From Macrothele yani (lineage: Eukaryota > Arthropoda > Arachnida > Araneae > Macrothelidae): a stretch of 64,000 bases of DNA. Under the pieces are notes generated by a model. The model ran no database searches. It saw only the letters and a program-made list of their open reading frames with translations, and was not told the DNA's origin. The position numbers and the translations under genes are program-made. Of the stretch, positions 19,556 to 31,722 are shown piece after piece; within the stretch, counting starts at the first letter, position 1; every line of letters starts with the position of its first letter. The stretch covers positions 85,969,127-86,033,126 of the forward strand of contig CM077023.1 of the NCBI GenBank assembly GCA_039090855.1, read 5' to 3'.

Positions 19556-20279
19556 ACCTATCTTTCCATCTCTCCCTCCTTCCTATAAAAATGCAATCTT
19601 TGGTAACACACAAAGGTCCTGTTTTAAAACAAATTCTTGTCTCTCTTATCTTCAGTCATGTGTTATTTTATTTCATTTTTTGTAAACCGAGCATGGTTCC
19701 TGCCGTAGCGGATACCAGCACAGATTTTGGTGAATTGCAGCTTCTAAACCTTAAAAATATGCTCTCGATTGGATTAAATATTACTTATATTTTACATTTT
19801 TGTTTTGGGATCACCCCCCCTCCTTCCGCACAAAACGTACAAGCGGTTGTCGATGCACGCAGAGCATTTGTCAAGTTGCACTTTGAAAACCCTGAAAATC
19901 TAGCCGAGTTCAGAATTGTCGTTCCTCATAGTTCAGATTTCTCGGTTAAGCCCCGCTTTCTCACATGTCATGTAAATGTACAAAGGAACTGTAACGTAGT
20001 ACCAATACAAATTGCCAGCAACACATTAAATATCGCAATTAAGAAAATGCCAAATTACGGAACAAACAAAAGTGGATACGGGGCAAATGAAAGTGCAATT
20101 TTTATTCGGCCTCCGATTTTTTGGGGGACCAGTTTTGTGTTGAGTTCTCCTTTGGTCAGTTCTTCAATGAGAAGTTCTCCACTTTGCCTTTGGCCCGAAT
20201 TAATTTCTCTCTTAATTCCTTATCTTAATGATAAAGAAATATTAAGTAGTGGATCCAGATAAATTACTACACCATCTCA
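19556..20279. other. Flank of FB-D with an inverted core copy
   Basis: A plus-strand frame continues out of the 16-bp array as far as 20262 (292 codons from 19384) but shows no known domain. At about 20090-20115 GAAAGTGCAATTTTTATTCG and GCCTCC form an inverted copy of the dispersed core. I treat the frame as chance readthrough of a stop-free array. Confidence 0.4.
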
Positions 20280-22090
20280 TATAAGGGAATGTACACAAAC
20301 TACATTTAATTCAAAAATTTTGTCAAAATGTGGGAGTTTTCCTAGTGGCATAAAACGATATGTGGAATTTTACTAGCAACATAAAACGATATGTGAAGTT
20401 TTTCCAGAGACATAAAACGATATATGTGATCCTACCGACTTAAGAGAATGCGTAAAAGTTTTCCGACTCACTAAACCTGGAGTTATGACTTTAATATTTG
20501 GTATGTGATGACATGCAATGAAAACTATAACAAATGGAACTCAACAACGGATCAGTCTTCAGGTGAGATTTTAAGTATGTTGTATGAGCAAACATGAATA
20601 CGATTAAAGCTAACAAAAGGAGCTCACAGATCATTCCTCAGCTGTTTGCAAGACACCTAGGCCTCGGGCTTATTTGGAAGATTTTAACTTACAACCTAAA
20701 TATTTGGCATGAGTAAAAATGCAATGAAAGTTAATAGAAGAAACTCAACGGGCCAATGTTCAATCTTCAAATTATCAGCTTAATGTTTGATATGAGAAAT
20801 TAGGAGCAAGCAGGCTTTTTTTTTTTGTAAATTACCGTTTACGAATTTAATGTTTCATATGCGCAAAAAAAAAAAAAAAAAAAAAAAAGTAAAAGTATAA
20901 GAAGAATGCAACAATTTAGTTCTCAAGCCACATAAGCCATTTTCGCTATAGTTGTAAGTTACAAGCTTGGCACTTAGTATGCATAAAAACGCAATGGAAG
21001 CAAATAAGAAGAATGCAAATTTTAGTTTTTGATAGTACAATGAAAGCAGATAAGAAGAACACAACATCTTAGTTCTTTCTCAATACAGCATTTTAGCCAG
21101 AGGCAGTTTTGACCTCAGCCTTTTTAGCCTTACTGAACCCACAGTGCTCATGTTTGTTAGATTTGCATAGTTACAAATTTAATAATATACCATTTTCACT
21201 CAGGCACAAAAGATTAGACCCTGGCAGGCGGCTTTACCAATTTTTAAAGCGTCTCATATACATAAGTAGCAGATATTATCAGATGCCACATATGTAAAAA
21301 TCTCAGAAGAGCTCATTTATAAGGCCCGATGCCTGAATATTTTGTTTTCTAAATTTTCTTACCACAGTTTTCATGTTATTAATATTTACATGAGAAGTAA
21401 AGGCAATGACAGGCAGTGCATTTAGAAACCTGAAGGACACTCATTTTTAAGAGACTAGGCGTAGAAGGCTCTTTGTTATTTGCAAACGTGATTCATGTGC
21501 TTATCTGTACTACCTATGTTAACCATAAGAACATGAAAACAGTTTGATGCGAATAACTAAAAAGATATATTAGGCCCCAGGATCATATTAAAGTGTCTTG
21601 GAGATTTATAAATGTGAAGCATGTGATTGTCCTACTTATGTAAACCTTAACGAGCGCAGAAACAGTGGAGGCAAAGTTGCTATAAAAGACAGGGACTTGG
21701 TCCTTATAATTATCTTTTAGGACCTTTCAGAAAATGGGGCAAAACTATCATTAGTTTTTGTATAGACCTTGCGAAAATGAAAACAGTGAGGCAAAAATTT
21801 CAAAAATGGCCTAGGCCTAAGGCTATAGAGTTAAAATTTTACAAACTGTGAAAGTGCGGCATTATTGTCTTTGTTAGCTATGTACATCCACGAATATAAA
21901 AATAACTGGTTAAAAATATTTAATAAAGGTCAAATGGCCTGTTGGTTTAATGAGTTACGGACTTGCAAAATTCTGAATATGTGGCACGATGTTATATTTA
22001 ATCTTATGGGCTTAGAACCTGATAAAATAGTGACTTTTAGAAGTGTAAAATCTAATCACATATAACAGTTGGGGATGCAAAGTCACGACA
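20280..22090. repeat. Decayed satellite-like region
   Basis: CATAAAACGATATGTG-type phrases recur about every 33 bp at 20349-20420. Longer segments with GACTCACTAAACC, GAGTTATGACTTTAATATTT, AAGACACCTAGGCCTC and TTGGAAGATTTTAACTTACA match the 123-bp repeats at 5.5 kb and 3.8 kb. The repeat becomes unrecognisable beyond about 21 kb. An A run of about 22 lies near 20867-20888. An inverted core (GCAATTTTTATACGACTCCC) lies at 22110-22129. Confidence 0.55.
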
Positions 22091-22283
22091 GTTTGTAATT
22101 TCAAATGAAAGTGCAATTTTTATACGACTCCCTAAAATGTGTGTGTTTCTCAAGATTCAAGGTTTTCTGTATTTAAGTTATGAACATTTTTCATTTACGC
22201 ATGACCTTGCAAAAGCAAGGTCTTTATAAATTGAGAGCTTATAATATTGACGTGTGCAAAGAATCGTATTCTTTGCTGTAAGT

Positions 22284-22362
22284 CTGTGCGTGCGTGCATG
22301 TGTGTGTGTGAGAGAGAGAGAGAGGAGAAAGAGAGAAGTAAAGAGTAAAGGTGTGTGTGTGT
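22284..22362 (+). repeat. Compound microsatellite (TG)n-(AG)n-(TG)n
   Basis: GTGCGTGCGTGCATGTGTGT runs into AGAGAGAG and, after a less regular purine stretch, back into GTGTGTGTG. Confidence 0.85.
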
Positions 22363-25300
22363 AAGGAGTGTATTTCAGAATTTCTCTACCTGAGCACTGG
22401 CTAGATTAAAGTAAGAAGGAAAACTGAAATGTCAACCGAGGACATCGAACGCATCCAGAAAACCAGTACAAGGAAGAAGCTCTTCAGAGGCTTTATTTTA
22501 ACCATAGTTAGGGAAAGATCCTAGGAATATCGATGACACTTCCAGCTCATTAATCAAAAACGAACTCTTCCTACCTTTCCTGAAGTCACGCATAAGTTTT
22601 AATATTTTCTGCGGAAGTAGGTTGTAGTGTATTATTATTTTATTGGAAGAAGAAACTATTGTAGGTTTCAAAGATATACATGCAATTGGTTTCTGCTAGT
22701 TGTTCGGAATTTTTCAGTGGAATTTCCTCGCTTATACTTGTTCAGAAACTCTTTGATTAGAGCATAAGTTTCGTTTGATATATACAAGGGCCCGTTTTGT
22801 TGCTTCATGCGGAGATTCATTTATCGTTCATCACTTCTTTCAGTCTGCGTTAGAAATCCCTACGTGCTTAAATAAATCAGACATGGTGAGCCTTTTAATC
22901 TTACGCGCAATTTGACATTATTATTGAACGAAACGAAAGGGCTGATAGACATACGTAATACAAAAAAATGATTAGAAACAGAATCTACCTTACGAAAAAA
23001 AAAAAAAAAAAACTGAGGAGGAAATCTAGAGCAGAAGCTTTTAATATCTTTTTATTAAAGCGCTTCCAAAAATGCTTATTTTTCTGCCCTAGCTCCAAGT
23101 CAGAGTTTTGGTGTTTTCGAAGACTAAAATACTTTTTTATTTTTCATATATAAAATAATAAAAAAGTATTTTAGTCTTCTAGGAAATGATAAAATGCTTT
23201 CTCCCAATCGCTAATAGAATTTCATTGAAAATCCCAGCCGGTTTTTGTATCTTTAAGTACAACACGAATATCCTGAAACCCCAAGACATAAAATTATCGA
23301 ATAAGCGTGTATTATTTAGCCTACGGAAAAGTTATTCATTCCTATTCCTGGGAATTTGAAGATAGAAAATCTCTTCCTGCTCTTACTACAAGTTGATGTA
23401 TGTTAAATGTTTTCACTTAGCTGAAATCATATTTGCAGCCCAGTTATTCATTTATGAGAAACAAACCATGTTTGTTATCCTATACCATAAATTAAAAAAA
23501 TAAAGTTATCAAATCAGCAAACCTTGTTTTAAAAGTGGGCATACTTTCCTTGAGTAGCTGATACACCGACTACGGGATATTTAGAATTTAGTTTCGTGTA
23601 TTTCATCAAAATTAGATCAAAAAGGTAATTTTCTGAAGATTCAGATTAGTGTCGCTAAAAGCCATATTTGTATTTGTCACCAACAACAGTTTAGAAACTT
23701 CCGATTCATGATCTGTAGAGTGTTAAGGTTAGCGTTCAGAAAAAGATTCTAAATTCCTGCTTGAACATTTACAAAGGATATTTCCTATTTCATCACTGGA
23801 AGAATTTAACTTATATGTAAAATCCGAATTTTCATTGTTTTTGGTGTGATCTATGGGTCATGCTTCGTGAATGACAACACTAAATAAAGCTTCACTGAGT
23901 TAGTGCGAAAACAGGAAGTTAATAGTATTCAGTTTAAAGTATCTTCCCACGCACTACGGCAATTTCAAAAGTGAATTTTGTTATTTCCAGTTTGCTCTGA
24001 ACTTGTTTTGTTCATCTGGTTATCTTCTGTGGTATGAAAAATGAAAATTAAGATTGCCTTTGAATCGGAAATTTTAAACACGCTCATGCAGTTTTTTTGC
24101 TTTCAGAGTATTTTAGAAAACCACTTTTAACTTCATTTCTCCATTCTATGTTAGTTATGACTCCCACTTTTTCTCTCAGTGCATTCTTTTAAATTAGCTG
24201 CATACATATTTAAAATAAATTACGGAGTTAAAGTTACACACTTACGCTATAAGCTTGAAAAGGATTTTGACTTTTTGCAAAAGACAATTTTGAAAAGCTA
24301 TGAGCTATACTAATAATTCCTTATATCTTCAGGTACAAGATGTGGAAATCACTGTTAAATAGTGTGTAATTGAAAAGAAAAAAGTTTCCGTAAAAGCCAA
24401 GAAGAATTATTTGATAATGTAACGAATTTTGCAACAGTTCATGTATTTATTCGAATATTTAGGGAGTAGGAAAAATTATGCTTTCCAATCCATGTTTTTT
24501 CGTTTTCCTATTAATTTCCGCTGCAACAATCCTATCAATGGTTTCTTGTTATTCAGGCCATAGGCTTTTTAGAACAAGTGCTGTGAGTTTTGGCTTCAGT
24601 TCACCAGAAAAAAAGTGTATGAAGAAGAGCTATTTCAGTTTTTCTTATTATAGATATTTTCCCTCCAGAAATCTAGTGTTAAAGAATGCATTCCTTTTAA
24701 TATATTTCAGGAACTGAGAAAAGGAAAGAAGTGAAACTACGTATTATTTCTTTATGCATGTCACACATGAACGTGATGTGTAACGAATGTGTGTAAGATT
24801 GAAAAAAACAGAGCTGTATATTTAATCTATATGTAACATTTGAAGGGTGAATGAAGTCTATTTTGTTAGTACCAACGGCAAATAGAAGTAAATTCTTTAT
24901 CGAAGAAACAAAAACAAGAAAAAATTAATTAAAAATGCGATATATTTCTTCCGATATTATATATGGTGAATTCAAAGGACAGATATATTAGCATTTAGAA
25001 ATGAAGGCTAAATATGTAGTGTCTTTACTGGCATATACAAAATACTATACAGTAAAAAAAATAAGGATTTAAATATAGAACCCTATTAAATATACGTATG
25101 CTGCCTCTTTTGTGCTAAGCAAACATTCGATAAGTGCACTTTCAGTGAACTATTTTTACGCAGTATATTTGTTTCATCATTGTTTGTTTGCGTTAGTAAA
25201 CTTTGGTCCTCATATCTTATTTGAAATTACGGTTTCACTTCATAAAACTCCGGGCTAAGCATATTGTTAAATACGTCCACATTAATTTTTGTAGATTTTC

Positions 25301-25450
25301 CGTGATTCACCTGTTTTTTTTTGTTTTTTTTTATGTTATTAATCGTAAAAGCCGAGTAAGGCACGTACGGACAAGTGATGTTTCATGCGATAATATCTGT
25401 ACTCCGGACTACGTGAGATGGAAGCGGTGAATGGGAGAAATCCTTGGCCT
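22363..25450. other. Repeat-poor AT-rich stretch
   Basis: No transposon, SINE, satellite or convincing reading frame is seen. The longest frame, 79 codons at 24478-24717, begins with a hydrophobic segment that could pass for a signal peptide, but it has no other support. A perfect 23-bp-stem hairpin at 23119-23179 is listed separately. Confidence 0.5.
23119..23179. repeat. Perfect 23-bp-stem hairpin
   Basis: GAAGACTAAAATACTTTTTT (start of the left arm, 23119-23141) pairs with 23157-23179 without mismatch across a 15-base loop (TTTCATATATAAAAT). It could be a small inverted-repeat insertion or a hairpin RNA. No flanking duplication is evident. Confidence 0.75.
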
Positions 25451-25985
25451 GCAAGTTGCAAACGCTAAACTCCACCTTTAAAGGCCGTTCATTTTAAGAA
25501 CCCACCCAATCCAACCCACAATTCATCCCACCCAGAACCCCCCTTCTCACATCTCTTTTCCATAGTCAGCAATAGCTAGTAATTAGTCTAGTAATACCGC
25601 GCAGAGTGAAAAGGATGGGGAAAGAGGGGTGAGATAAGTACAGACGAAAGGCACCAAGAAACGGTGAGAGGGGTGGGAAGAAAGCTCTGTAAGTTAGCTG
25701 CTCGTCCTGCCAGGCAGCGCCACAGAGACACAGCAGCTCATTAAGAATCCATTCGTAACGTCTGTCATGACAACTCCTACAATTCGTTTATTGGTAGCAG
25801 AGACGAATGGGCGGGATTTCCCCAGAGGGCCGCTAGCTGTATCGAGGATAGCCCCAGTCTCCTCACAGCGCTCGCGGAGTGCGTACGACGTCAGATAGTC
25901 CTGGCTTTTCCGTTACGATAGGGCATCACAAACCTCTATGAGCTTTTGCCGGGATCAGACGGCAGGGGAAATGTAATTTCGTCGC
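25450..25985. promoter_or_regulatory. GC-rich island, candidate promoter or enhancer
   Basis: Against very AT-rich flanks this patch is clearly GC-richer, with CpGs clustered at 25800-25990 (CTCACAGCGCTCGCGGAGTG, GTACGACGTCAG). A GC box (GGGCGG, 25809-25814) overlaps GGGATTTCCC (25813-25822), which fits the Rel/NF-kB consensus GGGRNWYYCC. No TATA box, splice site or reading frame is tied to it, so promoter, enhancer or untranslated exon are all possible. This is inference from composition and motifs. Confidence 0.3.
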
Positions 25986-28900
25986 AAAAGAAGTGGGCTC
26001 TTTCGACTTTAAATCACGGTTCAAACGATGCTTAGAAAACTCAGTCAGGTGCGGTTATTTAGATTATTTCCTATTTACTACATACGGTTAACTACGGAAA
26101 ACTCACGTTATTTAAATTATTTCTTATTTACTATATACGGTTTTAAATTCAACAGCTTCGTGCAGGTGAGCTGATTGATGTGTTGAAAACAAACGCAGTC
26201 GGATTTTTTTATTATCAAAAGAGTTTCTCTTTTTAGCTGCAAGTTAAATCTAGTTTTTTGGCGTTTCCGAAGAACATTTTTGGATCCAATTTTAATCCCT
26301 TGCCTTTTTCCCTCCCTCTTTAGTATCCTCAAACAATTTTTATCTATTTAAAAATTGAAAAACAAAAAAACGAAAAAATAGGTATACAATTCTTCAGTTT
26401 ACATCATGCATGAGAGTCTGCGCCTTTTTTTTTAAAATAAAAAGAAAGGTTATTCTTTTGAGTTCTTTTTCCTAAAATTATTTCTAGTTCTCACAGTGAC
26501 ACTCTTTCACAACATTTGAATCACACATAACGAGTTTTTTGTCATAACATTCATTCAGATCTAGTCACTATTGAAAAAAAAAAACATTATTTTCTTGAAA
26601 CCTGCATGATAGAGCTGATTTTGCAACAATAATAGTAGCAGAATTTAAATTATTGCCTTTCATTTTGCATGAAACGGTAGTTAAAACATGTGAAATTATT
26701 TCATCCTGAATTTGAATAAAACTTCGACGTCCCAAAAAATTCTACATGACAAAAGCTTAAGTATTATGTGAATTCTTTCCTTCTTAGTTCTAACAAAAAA
26801 TTAGCGTTAAAAGCGGTAAGAAAATTGATAGCGTAACTTTAGTTTTCGAGAATCTGTCTTCTAAAACGAGTGCGAAAGACACATTTCATGATATTAAACT
26901 TAGTTTCGAGTGCTGCACAGTACGCATCTGTTATCTGACAAATTACCAAAAACACAGCAGAAAAATCCTATGGAAACGCTACGATCTGGGTGCTACAGAA
27001 CGAAGTACAGCTCTAAATACTTGCATTAAGTCGTTTAGTTTACATATTCACATTGAAGTTTGTTCGTTTGTGTTTTTCGTGTTCACCAGCTTAGAAATTT
27101 CGTTGCTTTTGTATGTACCGTACATTTTAAAACTAATAACTCCGTCGAGACAACAAATGGAAATATTGCTCCACAATTTCTCATTTAAATGATGAATAAA
27201 ATCCTTAATGGATTAGGTCATGCGATAGTTTCATTATTATATTTGTTATCCGGTGAGCTAAGCTTAAAAAAAAAAAAAAAGACAAGGCATATATTTGTCG
27301 TACGAAGCAATAAGAAAAAGAACGATACTCAGATACTGTATTTTCTTCGTTTGATTATGTTGACTTACATTCTTTTTGCCCCGTAATTTTTATCTCTTTT
27401 AATATACACAGACCATTTCCGATACGTGCATACTCACGCACTTATGCGTGTTCCCGTTTTCGGTATCGCTCCCGATACAGCACGATTCCAATAGAAAGAA
27501 AGCTTAACCCAGGTCTACAGGCTCAGCACAGTTCCCGGTAGAACGTTTAGCCAAAGTTTTATTTCCTTATGTGAAAATATTCTTCATTTGTCCATAAGGT
27601 TTAGCTCTCCTTTGAAGTACAGTTTACGATTTTTGCAATGAAATAAACTCTACCTTTGCTCGTCTTTACAAAGCAAGCATATTGTCCCTTCTAGCATTCA
27701 AACTCGCGGTTTTTTCAATCGAAAAATCACGAAACAGAATAAGAATTACCTGGAAAAAAATCTCTGCTTTACAATACGATTCGACGAGAAGTTTAACACA
27801 TCTGACGATTTTGCTGATCAGGGAATATTTTTTTGAAGAAAATTTTCACATCTTTAGGACGATATTTAAAGACACGCTAAGTTTTATATCTTCCCCCACA
27901 AATATTTCCTAATGGATGGCGCCGAGGAAACATTGATACATCTAAAGAGTACTAGATACAATCCGCAAGCTATATCAAAATTTAAAACGCTAGAGTTTCA
28001 AGAATGTATTTATAGATAATCTATTTTTGTACAATCATGATAATTTATTTTCTTTTTCATCTAGTAATTTATGATTTTGCAAAAACATTTTGGTCGCTTC
28101 GAGTAGTGGGATATCTTGAACCAGTTGCGACACATCGATTAATTCTAACTGAAACTTAAGATCATTCTGTATCAATATTTTTGCTCACTATTTTTTGCAA
28201 AGATTGAACTCAGTTCCATTCTTATGAATTTCCCAAGCACTCGTGATATTTCTTCGAACATCAGTAATTTTTCTGATTTAATTTCAGTGTAGAAATTGGA
28301 GTATAAAACAGATGTACTAGAGTTTAATTATAACAGTATCAAAAAGCAAAAGTGAATAATAAAGCGTGCATACAACTATAAATTTTCAAATAATATTTAC
28401 AATTTGGACAGAAATACTATCAAAATGTGTGAAAATGCACGAATATCTAACATGAAAGATCTAACTTGTCCTGTAAAATATGTTTTTCTCAAAATAAAGA
28501 AATTCCTTGATGTGATTATAAACAGAAGAATATAAATCAGTAATCACGTAGAAATCCTTGCAGAAACCATCTGAAAACGAAACTTTTGTGTTTTAATAGG
28601 ACTTTGAAGTATTATGCTATATGCAAGGCAAAATTTTCTTGGTTGTGAGTATTAAATACAAAAACATTTATCGATGACAATTATAATGCATTGTTAATAA
28701 TTTTCACTTCTTTCTGCAATTTGTGAATAATGAATGCGATTTAAACACAGCATTTTCACTTTTTTGATGACATTTTCGTCATTAAATACATTGGTAAACT
28801 TAACAGGATCGTCTTTTTTTAACATTTCTTTCGTTTATCTTTCACCATATTTTGTATTGTGAAAAAAAGTTAAGAAATGCTGTGTCCTCAATGCTTTTGA

Positions 28901-31564
28901 AAAAAGCTTTCCAATTATTATATACATTTAATTCGACTGCTATTATAATTGAACTTGAAATGTAAAATTACGTAGAAGAAAAGAAATTGTAAAACCTACT
29001 TCGTTTAAAAAAAGACTTGCAGTCATTTTCCCATGGGGTAGATTCCTTGTTTGAAATAGTGCTAAAGTTTTATCAAAATCTTGATAAAACTTAAAATTGG
29101 AAAACAACAATAATTTTGCTCAGTAAAAAGAGCAAATGTTCTCTATTTTTACGCCGTCAAACTGAGAGAAATTTTGCTGACTGTTTGTACATGGAAGAAA
29201 AAAAAATCTACTTAAAAAGTTCTATGGCTTTTCGTTTCCCCAATATCAATCCGTTTCGTTCAGTTTGTTTAAAATGAAGTAAAAAACATGTGTTCCCCAT
29301 TAGTGGTTTATGTAATTTAACAAAACACTTTTATTTAAGCTTAGTTTCTCCTCTCAATTTTAGATCAGTTTTTTAGGTAAAACGATATTTATCTATATAA
29401 CACAATTCAATAACACAGAATACAAAAAAAATGAATATTTTCTATTAAATACTGACAAAAGATAAACACACGAAGTGTAAATGATTTCGTTTCATCCTTC
29501 GGAACATCTGTTGAGCTGTGAAAAAAAAAATGTTTACGAACGGTTCGCTATCAAGAAATATGCATAAAAATAAACATGGTTTGCAGTGCGTTTCAATGTG
29601 TTGAACTAAAGGTATAATAACACATTGACGTAAGTGAAAAATTCAATACAAGAACAGTTTACTTTCACTACTTAACGATTTCGTGAACAATAAAAGGAAA
29701 AAAAAAACATCGTCAAAAATGAATGTTGTTTGTTTTCTCAGTACTTTTCCTATTAACTTTTCTCCAAATAATTTCTACTGATCTTTAGCAAAATTAAATG
29801 TCTAATGTAGATACTTTTCAAAACTGGAAGCACGCGCAGCTGGAGAGAATTTCCGCAAAGCAATGTTCTATTGTGTTGTTTATCAATGAATCAATTTCTA
29901 GTTAAAAGACATACATTTTCTCAGTCAACACCTTCCTTATGCAAGACAATTCCCATTCATTCAGTCACTTTCAAATGAATTATGAAGCACCAAATAAGCA
30001 GCATAGTGTGTTAATGATATTGTTGTTATTTACATGTTTATGTAACTTATGCCAATAAAAAGAATCAAAATATTGGACAAGTGGGATCATTCGTCAGCGT
30101 TACTGATGATTTGATAACACAACTTTTATTTTATTCGCAACAACTTATGGCTTTGTTTACTACTCAACTCAAGGTAAACAGCTTTGTATTTTAGTCCCAG
30201 ATGGCGCTATCGTGCTGCCAGTTCTACTTTCTCTTCGCGTGATTAATCTTCGAAGACAAGACGATGTATTACACTACTACTTGCATATTCTGTGCAGCTC
30301 AATCATGAAAAACGATTCGTGGCATAAAATAAAACGAAAATGACCAGACTTCTTACCATGAAATTAAGCAAGATTATTTTAACTCGATAGCTATCAGAAC
30401 ATTAAATTAAAAAAAACAGTTAAAGTATGAGACAAAGGGAATTACAAAAGACTAAATTACAAAATGAAACACAGAAAGCGCTGAACTGCATTTATTTTTA
30501 CAAATTTCAGCAGTTTGATTTTCAGTTCTCAGGATTATTGCCCATAAAAAGGGACATCTGGCATGACAAGTAAAAAAGCATACAAAAAATTATCTTTTTT
30601 TTTTTTTTGTCATTTCTTTTTTTCTTATCTTTGGTACTTGTTATTAACCCTGCAACAAATTTTAAAGAGAAATTTAATGGCTACTGGATCAATTCAAGCA
30701 TGATAGCTCGCTGTTTTTGTACCTGATCGTACGAACTTGGAATTTAAACTTCCTGCTAAAGTATCTTTTAGTGTGCCAGTCCAATGTTTAAACAAGTTAA
30801 ACTTTCTTACTAACTTGTACATTCAGTGAGACTGATTTTTTTTTGGGGGGGGGGGTCTACAAAATTATCTCACAATTCTGATTCTGTGTTCACGCACGTA
30901 CCAGAAAAAGCGAAATTTGTGCTTTATTCACCTTTCCTCTTTGTCTCAGGGAGGGTTGCTTTTGCTTCGAACAACAGCAAGGTAATTCTTTCGTTAATTT
31001 GACGATTTTCCTTTAGAACGATAAACACAATACAGTTGCAGGAGTTTGTTAGGCACGGCAACACGTTGCTGTTTGTCGTTTTCGTGAATTTAAATAAAAG
31101 AAAAGTTAATTAAGTAAACTTAATTTCAGGCATGATTATTTTCATTTATTCACTGATAAAAGGTATTAGCAAGTTGCATCAGAGTTTCCTCTAAAATTAA
31201 GAAACCCTTTTAGGAAACATGCCGAAAATAAAATGTTTATTTGGACAGTGTATAATATAATCATCACTCAAATAAGTAAAGTATGAAATAAAGTTCTACG
31301 AGTCTTATAGTGCAGTAATTTTACATTAAACGACTTTTAAAATTCATTGCATGATAATGTATTTCTCATACATTTTATTCGACGTGTATTCTAAATGAGT
31401 CTCTTACTTTTCAAATGCAGTTTATGGAAATTCTATTACAATCCACAAATAATTGTTCCGTATTTTCAATTACTTAACACACTGCTGTCAAAATATGCGT
31501 TGATAAGGTTTTGTTAAAGTGTCAGCTTTTGTGAACCGAAACTCGGGAGAATATAGGTATCCTT
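25986..31564. other. Repeat-poor AT-rich stretch
   Basis: More than 5 kb with no SINE, LINE, DNA transposon, satellite or coding signal that I can recognise, only short A and T runs and a G run near 30845-30854. It could be a long intron or a regulatory landscape. Confidence 0.5.
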
Positions 31565-31722
31565 TCTTGTTTGTTTCATGGTTTAACCACCACAATGAGC
31601 AACATTGAGGACTAAAAGCAGTCGCTGATCCCCAATTTAGGGCTGCTGGCTCCCGTGAAGGTATAACCGCATTACCCGTGGCTCGATCCCGGACCCGCCG
31701 CAAACTGCTCGACCAACGGGGC
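31565..31722 (-). mobile_element. Old, truncated tRNA-derived SINE
   Basis: The plus strand reads GGTTTAACCACCACAATGAG, AAAAGCAGTCGCTGATCCC and CAATTTAGGGCTGCTGGCTCC. These match, with many changes, the tail half of the SINE family in inverted orientation. A B-box-like CTCGATCCCGG and the end of a tRNA-like head (CGACCAACGGGGCAG) follow. The middle is shortened. Confidence 0.65.

Noticed and set aside
24478..24717. 79-residue possible secreted peptide with a hydrophobic N-terminus
   Set aside because: AT-rich DNA readily yields Phe/Leu/Ile-rich starts. There is no cysteine pattern, homology or splice context to support it.
31565..31722. Independent tRNA gene near 31.7 kb
   Set aside because: The order of tail-like and head-like pieces follows the SINE family. 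The B box is degenerate and no complete cloverleaf is possible.
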